Source: an uncultured Alphaproteobacteria bacterium
Lineage (GTDB): Bacteria; Pseudomonadota; Alphaproteobacteria; HIMB59; GCA-002718135
Length of the DNA: 64,000 nucleotides
Direction of reading: 5' to 3'
Assembly: GCA_902521315.1 (NCBI GenBank)
Contig: CABYRH010000003.1
Location: 1-64,000, forward strand
The translations under genes and the position numbers were made by a program. The stretch's first letter is position 1. Each line of letters begins with the position of its first letter. Positions 32,741-42,551 of the stretch are shown here, piece by piece. The notes beneath the pieces are model-generated. The model made no database searches. It saw only the letters and a program-made list of their open reading frames with translations, and was not told the origin of the DNA.

Positions 32741-33494
32741 TATTTTGAATTATTACTTTTACCTTGTTTTGATTGTTAGATTTAATTTTATACGAATTAT
32801 TTCTAGTATCAAGAGTGCCGTAGTCGCCAGTTATTTTTTCTTCATTACGAATTATTATCACATCATCTATTAACTCAATTATTGAGGTATCATAATCAAA
32901 ATTAATTTTTTTTGCATACATTTCAGTATCATTATTTTTGACATAAGATATTTTTTCATCAATAACTTTTAAAAAAGTTATTTCTTTTTTATCATCTTTA
33001 TCAACAAAACTACCATCTATAGAATTAGCTATAATTACAATACTTTCATTAATTAATTTTGAATTTAAACCTTTTAGTAAGAAATCACCATTTTGATTAT
33101 TAACTTCTATAAAACCATCCGAAAACATTTCAACATCCTTGGTAAGTAATTTTGACCCCTGTCCTTCTACTCTTAATTTTTCAATCTTTACTCTAAAATT
33201 TAAAATATCTCCATTACTACTTATTCCAAATTCTTTAGAGAAAAAATCTACTTCACCTTTTGCATATAGGTTTGTTATATCATACAAACTTTTATCAAAA
33301 TCAATTTTTACATCATCAGCAGATAATGTAAAATTATCTGATTCAATTTTTACATTTTTTTTAAGCAAATAAAATTTCTCATCTTGAAAAACTTCAATTC
33401 CATCTTCTGTAGTAATTTCTGTCTCACCTATCTCTCTAGAACATAAACTAAAGGATATTAATGATATAATTATAAAGTTTACAAAAAATCTCAT
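32733..33494 (-). CDS. lptA: LPS transport periplasmic protein LptA
   Basis: An OstA-fold bridge protein of 253 residues that carries LPS across the periplasm. A signal peptide is clear (hydrophobic FFVNFIIISLISFSLC, 3-18), then two stretches of alternating beta-jellyroll character with FTLSADDVKIDF and SNGDILNFRVKIEKLRVEGQG. Sequence is divergent, as usual for LptA, so the call leans on its place between lptC and lptB. It overlaps lptC by 4 bp and lptB by 8 bp. Confidence 0.85.
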   Translation of the reverse strand: MRFFVNFIIISLISFSLCSREIGETEITTEDGIEVFQDEKFYLLKKNVKIESDNFTLSADDVKIDFDKSLYDITNLYAKGEVDFFSKEFGISSNGDILNFRVKIEKLRVEGQGSKLLTKDVEMFSDGFIEVNNQNGDFLLKGLNSKLINESIVIIANSIDGSFVDKDDKKEITFLKVIDEKISYVKNNDTEMYAKKINFDYDTSIIELIDDVIIIRNEEKITGDYGTLDTRNNSYKIKSNNQNKVKVIIQNNE

Positions 33495-33940
33495 TTTAAA
33501 ATTATATATGAATTTCCATGGAAAATAATTTTATTACCCTTATCATGAATATTAAAACCATCTGAAGAAATTGTTATATTTTCTGATTTAAATAATGATC
33601 TTGTTTTACTTTGTGCTGTCTGTTGATTTCTATTGAATACAACTTTATCTGTTTCAATACTAAAATTATTTGACTTAAATCTAACATTATTTTTTAGTAA
33701 AACTTCATCTTTGTTTAAGAAATTACCTTCAGACGCAGTAATGTAAATTTTTTTAGTTTTATTATTAATAGCAAACTTAGGTTCAGAAATATCTGCATCA
33801 GATAAATTATTTGTTTTGTCTTCAAATCTAAAACTATTTAGATTAGCTTGTTCATAAAAAACAATTAAAATGAAAAAAATTACTGCTAGTGAGCCTAACA
33901 AAATTATAAAATTTTTATTTATATGTAAAAAAAAATTCAA
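33491..33940 (-). CDS. lptC: LPS export protein LptC
   Basis: A 149-residue bitopic protein with one N-terminal membrane anchor (about 11-28, IILLGSLAVIFFILIVF) and a periplasmic OstA-like domain that receives LPS from LptFG and hands it to LptA. The repeated pattern KKIYITASEGNFLNKDEVLLKN resembles the family. It is shorter than E. coli LptC (191). Assignment rests on the anchor, the fold pattern and the kdsD-lptC-lptA-lptB order. Confidence 0.82.
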   Translation of the reverse strand: MNFFLHINKNFIILLGSLAVIFFILIVFYEQANLNSFRFEDKTNNLSDADISEPKFAINNKTKKIYITASEGNFLNKDEVLLKNNVRFKSNNFSIETDKVVFNRNQQTAQSKTRSLFKSENITISSDGFNIHDKGNKIIFHGNSYIILK

Positions 33941-33941
33941 G

Positions 33942-34901
33942 TTAACTCGTCAATCTTAATAAATCATGAATGTGCACAATCCCTATTGGAACTTTTTTTT
34001 CGCAAATAAATAAACTAGTTATTTTTTTTGTATTCATTAAATTGATTGCTTCCCCCACCAACATATTTCTATCTGTTAATGTAGGATTTTTTGTCATTAT
34101 TTCTGAGGCTTTTTTATCAAAAAATTTTGAATTTAATTTCCTTCTCAAATCACCATCTGTAATTATACCTACTAATTGTTTTTTATTATTAATTACTCCA
34201 ATACAACCAAAACTTTTTTTCGTCATAGTAAGTAATGCTTTAGACATTTTTTCATCTACTTTTGCCAAAGGCAATTCTTTTCCTAAATGCATAACATCAC
34301 TTAAGTTTTTTAAATCTTTACCAAGATTTCCCCCTGGATGAAGACTTTTAAATTGTTTACTTTTAAAGCCTCTTAATTCTAATAAACATATTGCAATACA
34401 GTCTCCAATAATCATGGACATTGAAGTAGAGCTTGTAGGTGCTAAGTTTAAAGGACAAGCCTCAATAGGTTTTTTATACAAAATTCCTATAGTGGCATTT
34501 TTATGTAGTATACTTTTTGAGTTACTGGTTACGCTGATAAGTTTTATATTAAATCTTTTAGTAAATTGAATAATATTATTGAGTTCAGATGTTTCACCTG
34601 AGTTAGAAATTGCTATTACACAATCATCTTTTTTTATACTCCCCAAATCACCATGACTGGCCTCAGTTGCGTGAACAAAATACGATGGAGTTCCTGTTGA
34701 GGTAAGAGTTGCAGAAATTTTATTCCCAATATGTGCACTTTTACCAACGCCAGTAATCACAACTTTCCCTTTTGTATTATAAATTACATTTACTGCCTTA
34801 CAGAAATTTGAATTAAATGTAGATTTTAAATTTTTTATACTGCTTAGTTCTCGTAATAATGTTCTATTTGCACTACTAATTATTTTTTTATTATATTTCA
34901 T
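33942..34901 (-). CDS. kdsD: D-arabinose-5-phosphate isomerase (KdsD/KpsF)
   Basis: Makes arabinose 5-phosphate, precursor of Kdo in LPS. A SIS domain (about 35-170) has TGVGKSAHIGNKISATLTSTG, HATEASHGDLG and SNSGETSEL. Two CBS domains fill the C-terminal third (about 200-319) with GIITDGDLRRKL and the closing GIVHIHDLLR. The 319 residues match the family. Together with lptCAB it shows the cell makes a Kdo-type LPS. Confidence 0.95.
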   Translation of the reverse strand: MKYNKKIISSANRTLLRELSSIKNLKSTFNSNFCKAVNVIYNTKGKVVITGVGKSAHIGNKISATLTSTGTPSYFVHATEASHGDLGSIKKDDCVIAISNSGETSELNNIIQFTKRFNIKLISVTSNSKSILHKNATIGILYKKPIEACPLNLAPTSSTSMSMIIGDCIAICLLELRGFKSKQFKSLHPGGNLGKDLKNLSDVMHLGKELPLAKVDEKMSKALLTMTKKSFGCIGVINNKKQLVGIITDGDLRRKLNSKFFDKKASEIMTKNPTLTDRNMLVGEAINLMNTKKITSLFICEKKVPIGIVHIHDLLRLTS

Positions 34902-35509
34902 TAATGTTTAAATATATCTTGTTCTGACCAACCATTAATGTCTAAATCTGTTCTGTATTGAATAAAATCAAAACAAGCTTTAGCTAGTTTACCTCTTTTT
35001 TCTCTCAATAACATCATATCAAGCTTGTCTTTAATTTTATGCAAATATAAGACATCAGTAGCAGCATATTTTTGTTGCTCTTTAGTTAATTCTCCACCCC
35101 AATCAGAAGATTGTTCAGTTTTTGAAACTGATTTTCCTAATAATTCACTACAAAGATCTTTGTATCCATGTTTATCAGTATATGTTCTAACTAACTTTGA
35201 TGCAATTTTAGTACAGTAAATATTTTTAATATTAATTTTGAAGTTGTGTTTGAATACAGCTACATCAAACCTAGCATAATGAAAAATTTTTTGAATTTTA
35301 TTATTCTTAAGAATTTTAATTAAATTAAAAGGTTTTCCGATAGATAAGTCAATTTTTACTAGATGACATACTTCATCACCATTAGAAATTTGGACTAAAC
35401 ATAATTTATCTCTTTTAGGATTTAATCCCATTGTTTCACTATCCAAAGCAATAATATTAGCAGCTTTAAAACTTGCTGGGAGATCTCCTTTATAGAAATT
35501 TATTTTCAT
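34901..35509 (-). CDS. rnd: Ribonuclease D, short alphaproteobacterial form
   Basis: A DEDDy 3'-5' exonuclease for tRNA 3' processing. Catalytic Asp23 and Glu25 are in ALDSETMGL, the second Asp in FHYARFDVAVF, and the Tyr/Asp pair in KYAATDVLYLHKI. At 202 residues it has only the nuclease domain; the HRDC domains of E. coli RNase D are absent, as in other alphaproteobacterial versions. It is the first gene of the 15-gene minus-strand run and starts 62 bp from the divergent gene at 35572. Confidence 0.92.
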   Translation of the reverse strand: MKINFYKGDLPASFKAANIIALDSETMGLNPKRDKLCLVQISNGDEVCHLVKIDLSIGKPFNLIKILKNNKIQKIFHYARFDVAVFKHNFKINIKNIYCTKIASKLVRTYTDKHGYKDLCSELLGKSVSKTEQSSDWGGELTKEQQKYAATDVLYLHKIKDKLDMMLLREKRGKLAKACFDFIQYRTDLDINGWSEQDIFKH

Positions 35510-35526
35510 TTTGATTTTATTGCCTG

Positions 35527-35532
35527 TATAAT
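35527..35532 (+). promoter_or_regulatory. Candidate -10 box of the NDUFA9-like gene
   Basis: A perfect TATAAT lies 40 bp before the ATG at 35572 in the 62-bp divergent gap with rnd. No convincing -35 partner is seen. AAAGG just before the start would serve as a close ribosome-binding site. Confidence 0.35.
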
Positions 35533-35571
35533 CTATATTTTTCCTCTATATCACTTATTTAATTAAAGGTC

Positions 35572-36477
35572 ATGAAATCAATAGTAATTTTTGGAGGCGC
35601 TGGTTTTGTAGGTAAACATTTAATAAGACGTCTAACTAAAAATGGCCATAAAATCATTGTTCCATATCAAAGATCTGTACAAGAAGCTAAAATCCGACTT
35701 TTAGGTGTAACAGGACAGGTAATTCCATTTCGTTATTCTTCATTGGAAGACAAAAGGCTCAAATCTGTTTTAAATAATACTGACATATGCATTAATTTAA
35801 AAACTACTTATGATAAAAAGAAAGGTGATTTTAACAATACAATATATAAATTTAATCAGAAACTGATTAGAATTTTAAAATCTAGTAATGAATTAAAACA
35901 ATTCATTCTTTTTTCTGGCCTAGGTGTAGATATTGATAAAAACTCAACAAGAAGCATTGCAGTACATAAATCTGAAAAGGAAGCCTTTAAACAACTAGAT
36001 AATGCAATTATTATTAGACCAGGTGTTATTATAGGAGGTGGTGATATTTTCTTAAAAAGACTTTTGCCAATATTTAAAGCTTCATTTTTTGTCCCACTTT
36101 TTGGAGATGGATCAACAAAATTCCAACCAGTATTTATTGATGATGTGTCCCTAGCTGTTGATGAAATAATTAATTCAAAGATTAAAGGGAAAAACATTTA
36201 CGAACTTGCAGGTCCTAGGATTTATTCTTACAAAGAATTTTTTAATCATATTTCTAATTTTTTAAACAAAACTCGAGTTTTAGTTCCTGTTCCTATGGCA
36301 TTTATGAAACCTATGATAAATATTGCTGAAAAAACTCCAATTTCACCTCTTACGTCAGAACAGTTAACATTATTTGAAACGGATAATCTTGTCGTAAATA
36401 TCGATAAATCATTCCAAAATCTTGATATTAATCCACAGGATACGCTACAAATACTTAAAAATATTGTTGTAAATTAA
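35572..36477 (+). CDS. Complex I NDUFA9-like NAD(P)-binding protein
   Basis: An atypical SDR of 301 residues. The dinucleotide motif is FGGAGFVGKHLI at the N-terminus, followed by NTDICINLKT and FSGLGVD in place of the usual catalytic strand. The YxxxK tyrosine position reads HKSEKEAF, so no dehydrogenase tyrosine is present. Then IIRPGVIIGGGD and PVFIDDVSLAV follow. This matches the alphaproteobacterial homologues of the mitochondrial complex I subunit NDUFA9, thought to be structural. It lies divergent from rnd and ends 118 bp before gltD. Confidence 0.85.
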   Translation: MKSIVIFGGAGFVGKHLIRRLTKNGHKIIVPYQRSVQEAKIRLLGVTGQVIPFRYSSLEDKRLKSVLNNTDICINLKTTYDKKKGDFNNTIYKFNQKLIRILKSSNELKQFILFSGLGVDIDKNSTRSIAVHKSEKEAFKQLDNAIIIRPGVIIGGGDIFLKRLLPIFKASFFVPLFGDGSTKFQPVFIDDVSLAVDEIINSKIKGKNIYELAGPRIYSYKEFFNHISNFLNKTRVLVPVPMAFMKPMINIAEKTPISPLTSEQLTLFETDNLVVNIDKSFQNLDINPQDTLQILKNIVVN

Positions 36478-36492
36478 GGGTTTTCTCATTTT

Positions 36493-36511
36493 TAGTACAT
36501 AAGTGGTACTA
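36493..36511. repeat. Perfect inverted repeat between the NDUFA9-like gene and gltD
   Basis: TAGTAC and GTACTA flank a 7-bp spacer, 15 bp after the upstream stop codon and 85 bp before gltD. It could be an operator for the glutamate synthase operon or a weak hairpin. There is no T-tract directly after it, which argues against a standard terminator. Confidence 0.35.
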
Positions 36512-36542
36512 TTATTTCAAAATTTTTGTTTCCTTTTTAATC

Positions 36543-36571
36543 TTGAATGTGTATTTGGTTCGATCTAGATA
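36543..36571 (+). promoter_or_regulatory. Candidate promoter of gltDB
   Basis: TTGAAT (36543-36548) and TAGATA (36566-36571) are 17 bp apart in the only substantial leader before gltD. The -10 match is poor, so this is a best guess for the operon promoter, not a firm call. Confidence 0.3.
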
Positions 36572-36595
36572 AAATAGTAAACAAATGATAACTAA

Positions 36596-38041
36596 ATGCT
36601 AAAATTCACAAAAATAAATAAGGAAAATCCTAGTAAAATATCTGCCAAAGATAGGGTTAAATCATTTGATGAAATTTATGCTAAATATGCCTCACAAAAG
36701 GCAGAAGAACAAGCTTCCAGATGTTCTCAATGTGGTGTTCCTTTCTGCCAAGTCCATTGTCCTTTACACAATAATATTCCAGATTGGTTAAAGCTAACTG
36801 CTGAGGATAGAATGCAGGAAGCATTTGAAATTTCAAGCTCTACAAATAACATGCCTGAAATTTGTGGTCGTATATGTCCCCAAGATCGTTTGTGTGAAGG
36901 TAACTGTGTAATTGAACAATCTGGCCACGGTACTGTTACTATAGGATCGATAGAAAAATATATTACAGATAAAGCTTGGGAAGAAGGTTGGGTTAAAAAT
37001 ATAGAACCAGTCGAAGAAAGAAATCAAAGTGTTGGAATTATCGGTTCTGGTCCTGCTGGATTAGCAGCAGCAGAAGAACTTCGTAAAAAAGGATTTCAAG
37101 TTACAATATATGATCGCTACGATAGACCAGGAGGTCTTTTAATTTACGGTATCCCAAATTTTAAACTAGAAAAAGATATTGTAATTAGAAGAACAAATCG
37201 ACTTAAAGAAAGTGGAATTAAGTTTGAATTAAACTGCGATATTGGCAAAGACATTACTTTTGAAGATATTAAAATTAAGCATGATGCAGTTCTTATAGCA
37301 ACTGGTGTTTACAAATTTAGAGAAATCAATCTAAATACATCCAATTTTAATAATGTTGTACCAGCTTTAGATTTCCTGATAGCAAGTAACAAGACTGGCT
37401 TAAAAGATAAAGTTGAAGATTTCACAAATGGAAGATTAAACGCAAATGGAAAAAATGTAGTTGTTATTGGTGGTGGTGATACCGCTATGGATTGTGTTAG
37501 AACGGCTGTCAGACAAGGAGCAAAATCTGTCAAGTGTCTTTACAGACGTGATAAGACAAACATGCCTGGTTCGCAAAGAGAAGTTCAAAATGCAATAGAA
37601 GAGGGTGTCGATTTTCAATGGTTGACTTTACCAACTGAATATTCGGGAAATGGGTCATTGCAAAATGTTAGAACCGTTTTAATGCAACTTGGAGAACCTG
37701 ATGAGTCAGGTAGAAGGAAGCCAGAACCAAAAGAAGGTACGGAAAAAGATTTAGATGTTGATTTAGCTATAGAAGCTTTGGGTTTTGAACCTGAAAATTT
37801 ACCTAAGCTTTTTGATTATAATGACCTGACAGTTACAAGATGGGGCACACTAAAAATAAATTATAAAAATATGATGACATCAATTGATGGAGTATTTGCT
37901 GCTGGAGACATTGTTCGTGGTGCAAGTTTAGTTGTTTGGGGAATCAAAGATGGTCGTGATGCAGCAAAAAATATTAATGAATATTTAGAAAACAATTTTT
38001 CCGATCAAAACAATATGAAAAAGAAAGCAGTAAATGCCTAA
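36596..38041 (+). CDS. gltD: Glutamate synthase small subunit
   Basis: The NADPH-oxidising beta subunit of GOGAT, feeding electrons to GltB. The N-terminal iron-sulfur segment has Cys43, Cys46, Cys51 and Cys55 (CSQCGVPFCQVHCP), followed by CGRICPQDRLCEGNC. The FAD and NADPH Rossmann motifs are IIGSGPAGLAAAEEL and VIGGGDTAMDC. The length is 481. The gene precedes gltB and overlaps it by 8 bp, the reverse of the E. coli gltB-gltD order. Confidence 0.97.
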   Translation: MLKFTKINKENPSKISAKDRVKSFDEIYAKYASQKAEEQASRCSQCGVPFCQVHCPLHNNIPDWLKLTAEDRMQEAFEISSSTNNMPEICGRICPQDRLCEGNCVIEQSGHGTVTIGSIEKYITDKAWEEGWVKNIEPVEERNQSVGIIGSGPAGLAAAEELRKKGFQVTIYDRYDRPGGLLIYGIPNFKLEKDIVIRRTNRLKESGIKFELNCDIGKDITFEDIKIKHDAVLIATGVYKFREINLNTSNFNNVVPALDFLIASNKTGLKDKVEDFTNGRLNANGKNVVVIGGGDTAMDCVRTAVRQGAKSVKCLYRRDKTNMPGSQREVQNAIEEGVDFQWLTLPTEYSGNGSLQNVRTVLMQLGEPDESGRRKPEPKEGTEKDLDVDLAIEALGFEPENLPKLFDYNDLTVTRWGTLKINYKNMMTSIDGVFAAGDIVRGASLVVWGIKDGRDAAKNINEYLENNFSDQNNMKKKAVNA

Positions 38042-41000
38042 TCACTATATTGAAAAGTATAAAAAGGATAAAAAATTCTTAGAAGAAAATCATGTTTATA
38101 ATGAACAAGATGAACACTCATCATGTGGTGTTGGATTAATTGCATCTTTAGATGGATCTGAGACAAGAGAAATAGTCGAGTTAGGAGTTCAAGCTTTAAG
38201 AGTTTTGTATCACCGGGGAGCAGTTGATGCTGATGGTAAAACGGGTGATGGTGCAGGAATACAGTTATCCATACCAAAGAATTTTTTTACTCAACAAATA
38301 GAAAGGACTGGTCATACCCCTAATGATTTACCTTTCGGGGTTGGCATGATTTTTTTACCACGTACAGATTTTGCCGCTCAAGAAAACGCTCGTACTATTG
38401 TTGAATCTGAAATAATCAAAGAAGGTTTGAAAATATATGGTTGGAGACACGTTCCAATTAATTCATCGATTATTGGTGATAAAGCAAAAGCAACAAGGCC
38501 TGAAATAGAACAAATTCTAATTTGTAATGAAGAACTAGAAGATGAAAAGCAATTTGATAATAAACTTTATATAATTAGAAAAAGAATAGAAAAAGAAATT
38601 AGAAATCAAAATATTTCAGACTTTTATATTTGCTCATTATCTTGTCAGTCTATTGTTTATAAAGGTATGTTTTTAGCAGAACAGCTTTCCAATTTTTATC
38701 CAGACATTCAAAATAAGAATTTTATTTCTAGATATGCAGTTTATCACCAGCGTTATTCAACTAATACATTTCCTACATGGTCTTTAGCACAGCCTTTTAG
38801 AGTGATTGCGCATAATGGCGAAATAAATACACTTAAAGGAAATAAAAATTGGATGGCTGCTCATGAGCCAAGAATGGAACATAAAAATTTTGGTAATAAT
38901 GTAGATGATTTAAAACCCATAATTGATGCTAAAGCGTCTGACTCTGCTGCATTAGATTCAACAATAGAGTTATTAGTTAAAGCTAATCGTTCTTTACCTA
39001 TGGCTAAAATAATAACAATTCCAGAAGCTTGGTCCCACAGAAGAGATTTTCCAAAAAAAATAAAAGATTTATACGCTTATGGTGGAGCAGTTATGGAGCC
39101 ATGGGATGGTCCAGCAGCAATATGTGGAGCGTACGGTGATTGGGCAATTGCTGGAATGGATAGAAATGGCCTTAGACCTATTAGATATACACTGACAAAA
39201 AATCTTCTTATTGCGGGCTCTGAAACTGGAATGGTTGATATTAAAGAAAATGAAATAGTAGAAAGAGGTAGGGTAGGACCAGGTCAGTTAATAGCAGTTA
39301 ACTTTAAAGAGAAAAAATTCTTTAAAGACCATGAGATAAAAAAGTATTTGGCAGAAACAAAACCTTTTGGTGATTGGACTAAAAAAATTACGTATATTGA
39401 TAAACTTGTTCAATCTGTTGATGAGGAATTTAGAGATTTAGACTCAGGAGATCTTCGAAAAAGAATGGCATGCTTTGCCTGGTCAGTAGAAGATATCGAA
39501 TTAATACTTCATCCAATGATTGCCGAAAAAAAAGAAGCAACAGGATCGATGGGAGATGACACTCCATTAGCTGTGTTGTCAAATAAATATAGAGGACTCC
39601 ATCACTTTTTTAGACAAAATTTTAGTCAAGTTACAAACCCACCAATTGATTCATTAAGAGAAAGAGTTGTTATGAGTCTTCGAACTAGAATTGGAAACTT
39701 AAGTAATATTCTTGATGAAGATGAAAACCAATGCGATCATTTACAATTAAACTCCCCTGTTCTTTCAATTGAGCAATTCAAATCTATGCGTAGATATATG
39801 AAAGATACCGTGAAGATCATTGACACTACAATGGATAAAACAAATCCTGAAAATAACTTTGAGACAGAAATTTCAAGAATAAATCAAGAAGCAGAACAGG
39901 CTGTTAGAGAAGGGTATGTTCATATAATTTTAAGCGACAAAGAAATGTCTAAAACAAGAATAGCCCTTCCCATGATATTAGTTACAAGTTCTGTCCATCA
40001 TCATTTAATTAAACAAAATCTTCGAACCTTTATTTCCTTAAATGTTCAATCTGCAGAATGTTTAGATGTACAATATTTTGCAGTGCTTATCGGAGTAGGA
40101 GCAACAAGTGTGAATGCTTATATGGCACAACAAGCCATAGCAGAAAGACATAAAAAAGGATTATTCAAAAATCTCTCATACGAAGAATGTGTAGAAAGAT
40201 TCATTAATTCCATAAATAATGGTTTGCTTAAGACTATGAGTAAGATGGGAATATCAGTGATTAATTCATACCGAGGTGGTTGTAATTTTGAAGCGATTGG
40301 ACTCAGTAGAAACTTAATGAGCAAATATTTCCCTTCTATGAGTTCTAAAATATCTGGTATCGGAATCAGCGGTATTGAAAGAAGATCAAGATTAGCTCAT
40401 GATAACGCTTATGAAGAAAACGTTATTACACTGCCGATTGGAGGAAACTATCGCTACAGATTTGGCGGGGAAAAACATGCTTTTGAAGCAAGATCAATTC
40501 ACATGCTTCAAACTGCGGTAACATCTAATAATTATTCTTTATTTAAAAAATATTCTTCGATGATTGATGAAATGGATCCTATAAATATTCGTGATCTTTT
40601 AGATTTCAAAAAGAATAACGATAACAATAACTCCAACACAGTAGAACCTTCTCAAGAAATTAGAAAAAGACTAGTTGCACCAGGGATATCACTTGGAGCC
40701 TTAAGTCCAGAAGCGCACGAAACTCTTTCCGTAGCTATGAACAGGATAGGAGCTAAATCAGATTCAGGAGAAGGTGGTGAAGATCCAATTAGATTTAAAC
40801 CTAAGCCAAATGGAGATAATGCATCATCAAAAATTAAACAAATTGCAAGTGGACGATTTGGTGTAACAGCGGAGTATTTAAATAATTGTGAAGAAATTGA
40901 AATTAAAGTTGCTCAAGGTGCAAAACCTGGTGAGGGTGGACAATTACCAGGTGGAAAAGTTACAGAATTAATTGCTAAACTTAGACATTCAACTGAAGGT

Positions 41001-42551
41001 GTGACACTTATTAGTCCTCCTCCTCATCATGATATTTATTCTATCGAAGATTTAGCTCAGCTGATTTACGATTTGAAACAAATAAATCCAAGAGCAAAAG
41101 TATGCGTTAAGTTAGTTGCTCAGTCAGGGATTGGGACAGTAGCAGCTGGTGTTGCAAAAGCAAAAGCTGACACGATACTCATCTCAGGTCACAATGGTGG
41201 AACAGGAGCAAGTCCACAAACAAGTATAAAGTATGCAGGACTTCCTTGGGAGCTTGGATTAAGTGAAGTACATCAAGTTCTATCTCTAAATAACTTAAGA
41301 GATAAAGTTGTTCTTAGAACTGATGGGGGTTTGAAAACAGGAAAAGATATTGTTATTGCGGCTATGCTTGGTGCAGAAGAATATGGAATTGGTACAGCAA
41401 GTTTAGTTGCTATGGGCTGTATCATGGTTAGACAATGTCATTCAAATACATGTCCCGTTGGAGTTTGCTCACAAGATGAAAAACTTAGAGAAAAATTTAC
41501 CGGAACACCAGAAAAAGTAATTAATCTTTTTAGTTTTATTGCTGATGAAGTTAGAGAAATTTTAGGATCACTAGGCTTTTCTTCTCTTGATGAAGTAGTT
41601 GGAAGATCTGATCTGTTATATCAAGTCAGTAGAGGAAGTTCTGATCTCGATGATTTAGATTTAAATCCAATTATTCAAACCATTGATTCATCAGTTGGAG
41701 AATTTGACATAAAGAAAAATACAATTAATAAAGTTAGTGATAGCCTTGATATTAAAATCATAGGGGACGCTAAGTCTTTCTTTGAAACAGATCAAAAAAT
41801 TGAACTAAACTATAATATCAAAAATACTGATAGAGCTATAGGTACAAGACTTGCATCAGAAATTACTACTACAAAAGGAATGAGTTCTCTTCCAGAGGAT
41901 TTCTTTACAGTTAATTTTCATGGTTCTGCTGGGCAATCTTTTGGAGCATGGAGTGTGCAAGGAACTACTCTCAAAGTTTTTGGTGATGCTAACGATTATG
42001 TTGCAAAAGGATTATCAGGGGGTAAAATTGTTATACAACCAAGCTCATCTTCACAACTAAAAACAAACAAAAATGTTATCATTGGGAATACTGTCCTATA
42101 TGGAGCAACGCGTGGTAAACTTTTTGCAGCTGGAACTGCTGGCGATAGATTTGCTGTTAGAAACTCTGGCGCACATGCTGTTATTGAAGGATGTGGTGAT
42201 AATGGATGTGAATATATGACTGGAGGAAGCGCTGTTATTCTTGGCGAAGTAGGAAATAATTTTGGAGCTGGAATGACTGGAGGTATGGCATTTGTGTACG
42301 ATAAAGAAGGAACTCTACCACTTCGAATTAATCTTGAGGATATTTTCTATCAACAACAAATGACAAATTATTGGGAAAAAGTTTTATATCAAAAAATTGA
42401 AGAACATATCAAAGAAACAAATTCAATGTACGCAAAAAATTTACTCGAAAATTGGGAAAATGAGAAATTACTCTTCTGGCAGATTGTTCCAAAAGAAATG
42501 ATCAATAAATTTGATCAACCTGTATTAATTCAAGAAGAAAAATCTGCTTAG
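38034..42551 (+). CDS. gltB: Glutamate synthase large subunit
   Basis: Converts glutamine plus 2-oxoglutarate to two glutamates. The 1505 residues begin with a propeptide; Cys31 in SSCGVGLIA would become the N-terminal nucleophile of the glutaminase domain after processing. The FMN-barrel synthase domain holds PPPHHDIYSIEDLAQLI and SGHNGGTGASP, and the [3Fe-4S] cysteines are in CIMVRQCHSNTCPVGVC. The C-terminal beta-helix has repeated G-rich turns (GGSAVILGEVGNNFGAGMTGG). It is the main ammonium-assimilation enzyme with GltD. The stop overlaps the convergent hydrolase gene by 4 bp. Confidence 0.98.
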   Translation: MPNHYIEKYKKDKKFLEENHVYNEQDEHSSCGVGLIASLDGSETREIVELGVQALRVLYHRGAVDADGKTGDGAGIQLSIPKNFFTQQIERTGHTPNDLPFGVGMIFLPRTDFAAQENARTIVESEIIKEGLKIYGWRHVPINSSIIGDKAKATRPEIEQILICNEELEDEKQFDNKLYIIRKRIEKEIRNQNISDFYICSLSCQSIVYKGMFLAEQLSNFYPDIQNKNFISRYAVYHQRYSTNTFPTWSLAQPFRVIAHNGEINTLKGNKNWMAAHEPRMEHKNFGNNVDDLKPIIDAKASDSAALDSTIELLVKANRSLPMAKIITIPEAWSHRRDFPKKIKDLYAYGGAVMEPWDGPAAICGAYGDWAIAGMDRNGLRPIRYTLTKNLLIAGSETGMVDIKENEIVERGRVGPGQLIAVNFKEKKFFKDHEIKKYLAETKPFGDWTKKITYIDKLVQSVDEEFRDLDSGDLRKRMACFAWSVEDIELILHPMIAEKKEATGSMGDDTPLAVLSNKYRGLHHFFRQNFSQVTNPPIDSLRERVVMSLRTRIGNLSNILDEDENQCDHLQLNSPVLSIEQFKSMRRYMKDTVKIIDTTMDKTNPENNFETEISRINQEAEQAVREGYVHIILSDKEMSKTRIALPMILVTSSVHHHLIKQNLRTFISLNVQSAECLDVQYFAVLIGVGATSVNAYMAQQAIAERHKKGLFKNLSYEECVERFINSINNGLLKTMSKMGISVINSYRGGCNFEAIGLSRNLMSKYFPSMSSKISGIGISGIERRSRLAHDNAYEENVITLPIGGNYRYRFGGEKHAFEARSIHMLQTAVTSNNYSLFKKYSSMIDEMDPINIRDLLDFKKNNDNNNSNTVEPSQEIRKRLVAPGISLGALSPEAHETLSVAMNRIGAKSDSGEGGEDPIRFKPKPNGDNASSKIKQIASGRFGVTAEYLNNCEEIEIKVAQGAKPGEGGQLPGGKVTELIAKLRHSTEGVTLISPPPHHDIYSIEDLAQLIYDLKQINPRAKVCVKLVAQSGIGTVAAGVAKAKADTILISGHNGGTGASPQTSIKYAGLPWELGLSEVHQVLSLNNLRDKVVLRTDGGLKTGKDIVIAAMLGAEEYGIGTASLVAMGCIMVRQCHSNTCPVGVCSQDEKLREKFTGTPEKVINLFSFIADEVREILGSLGFSSLDEVVGRSDLLYQVSRGSSDLDDLDLNPIIQTIDSSVGEFDIKKNTINKVSDSLDIKIIGDAKSFFETDQKIELNYNIKNTDRAIGTRLASEITTTKGMSSLPEDFFTVNFHGSAGQSFGAWSVQGTTLKVFGDANDYVAKGLSGGKIVIQPSSSSQLKTNKNVIIGNTVLYGATRGKLFAAGTAGDRFAVRNSGAHAVIEGCGDNGCEYMTGGSAVILGEVGNNFGAGMTGGMAFVYDKEGTLPLRINLEDIFYQQQMTNYWEKVLYQKIEEHIKETNSMYAKNLLENWENEKLLFWQIVPKEMINKFDQPVLIQEEKSA

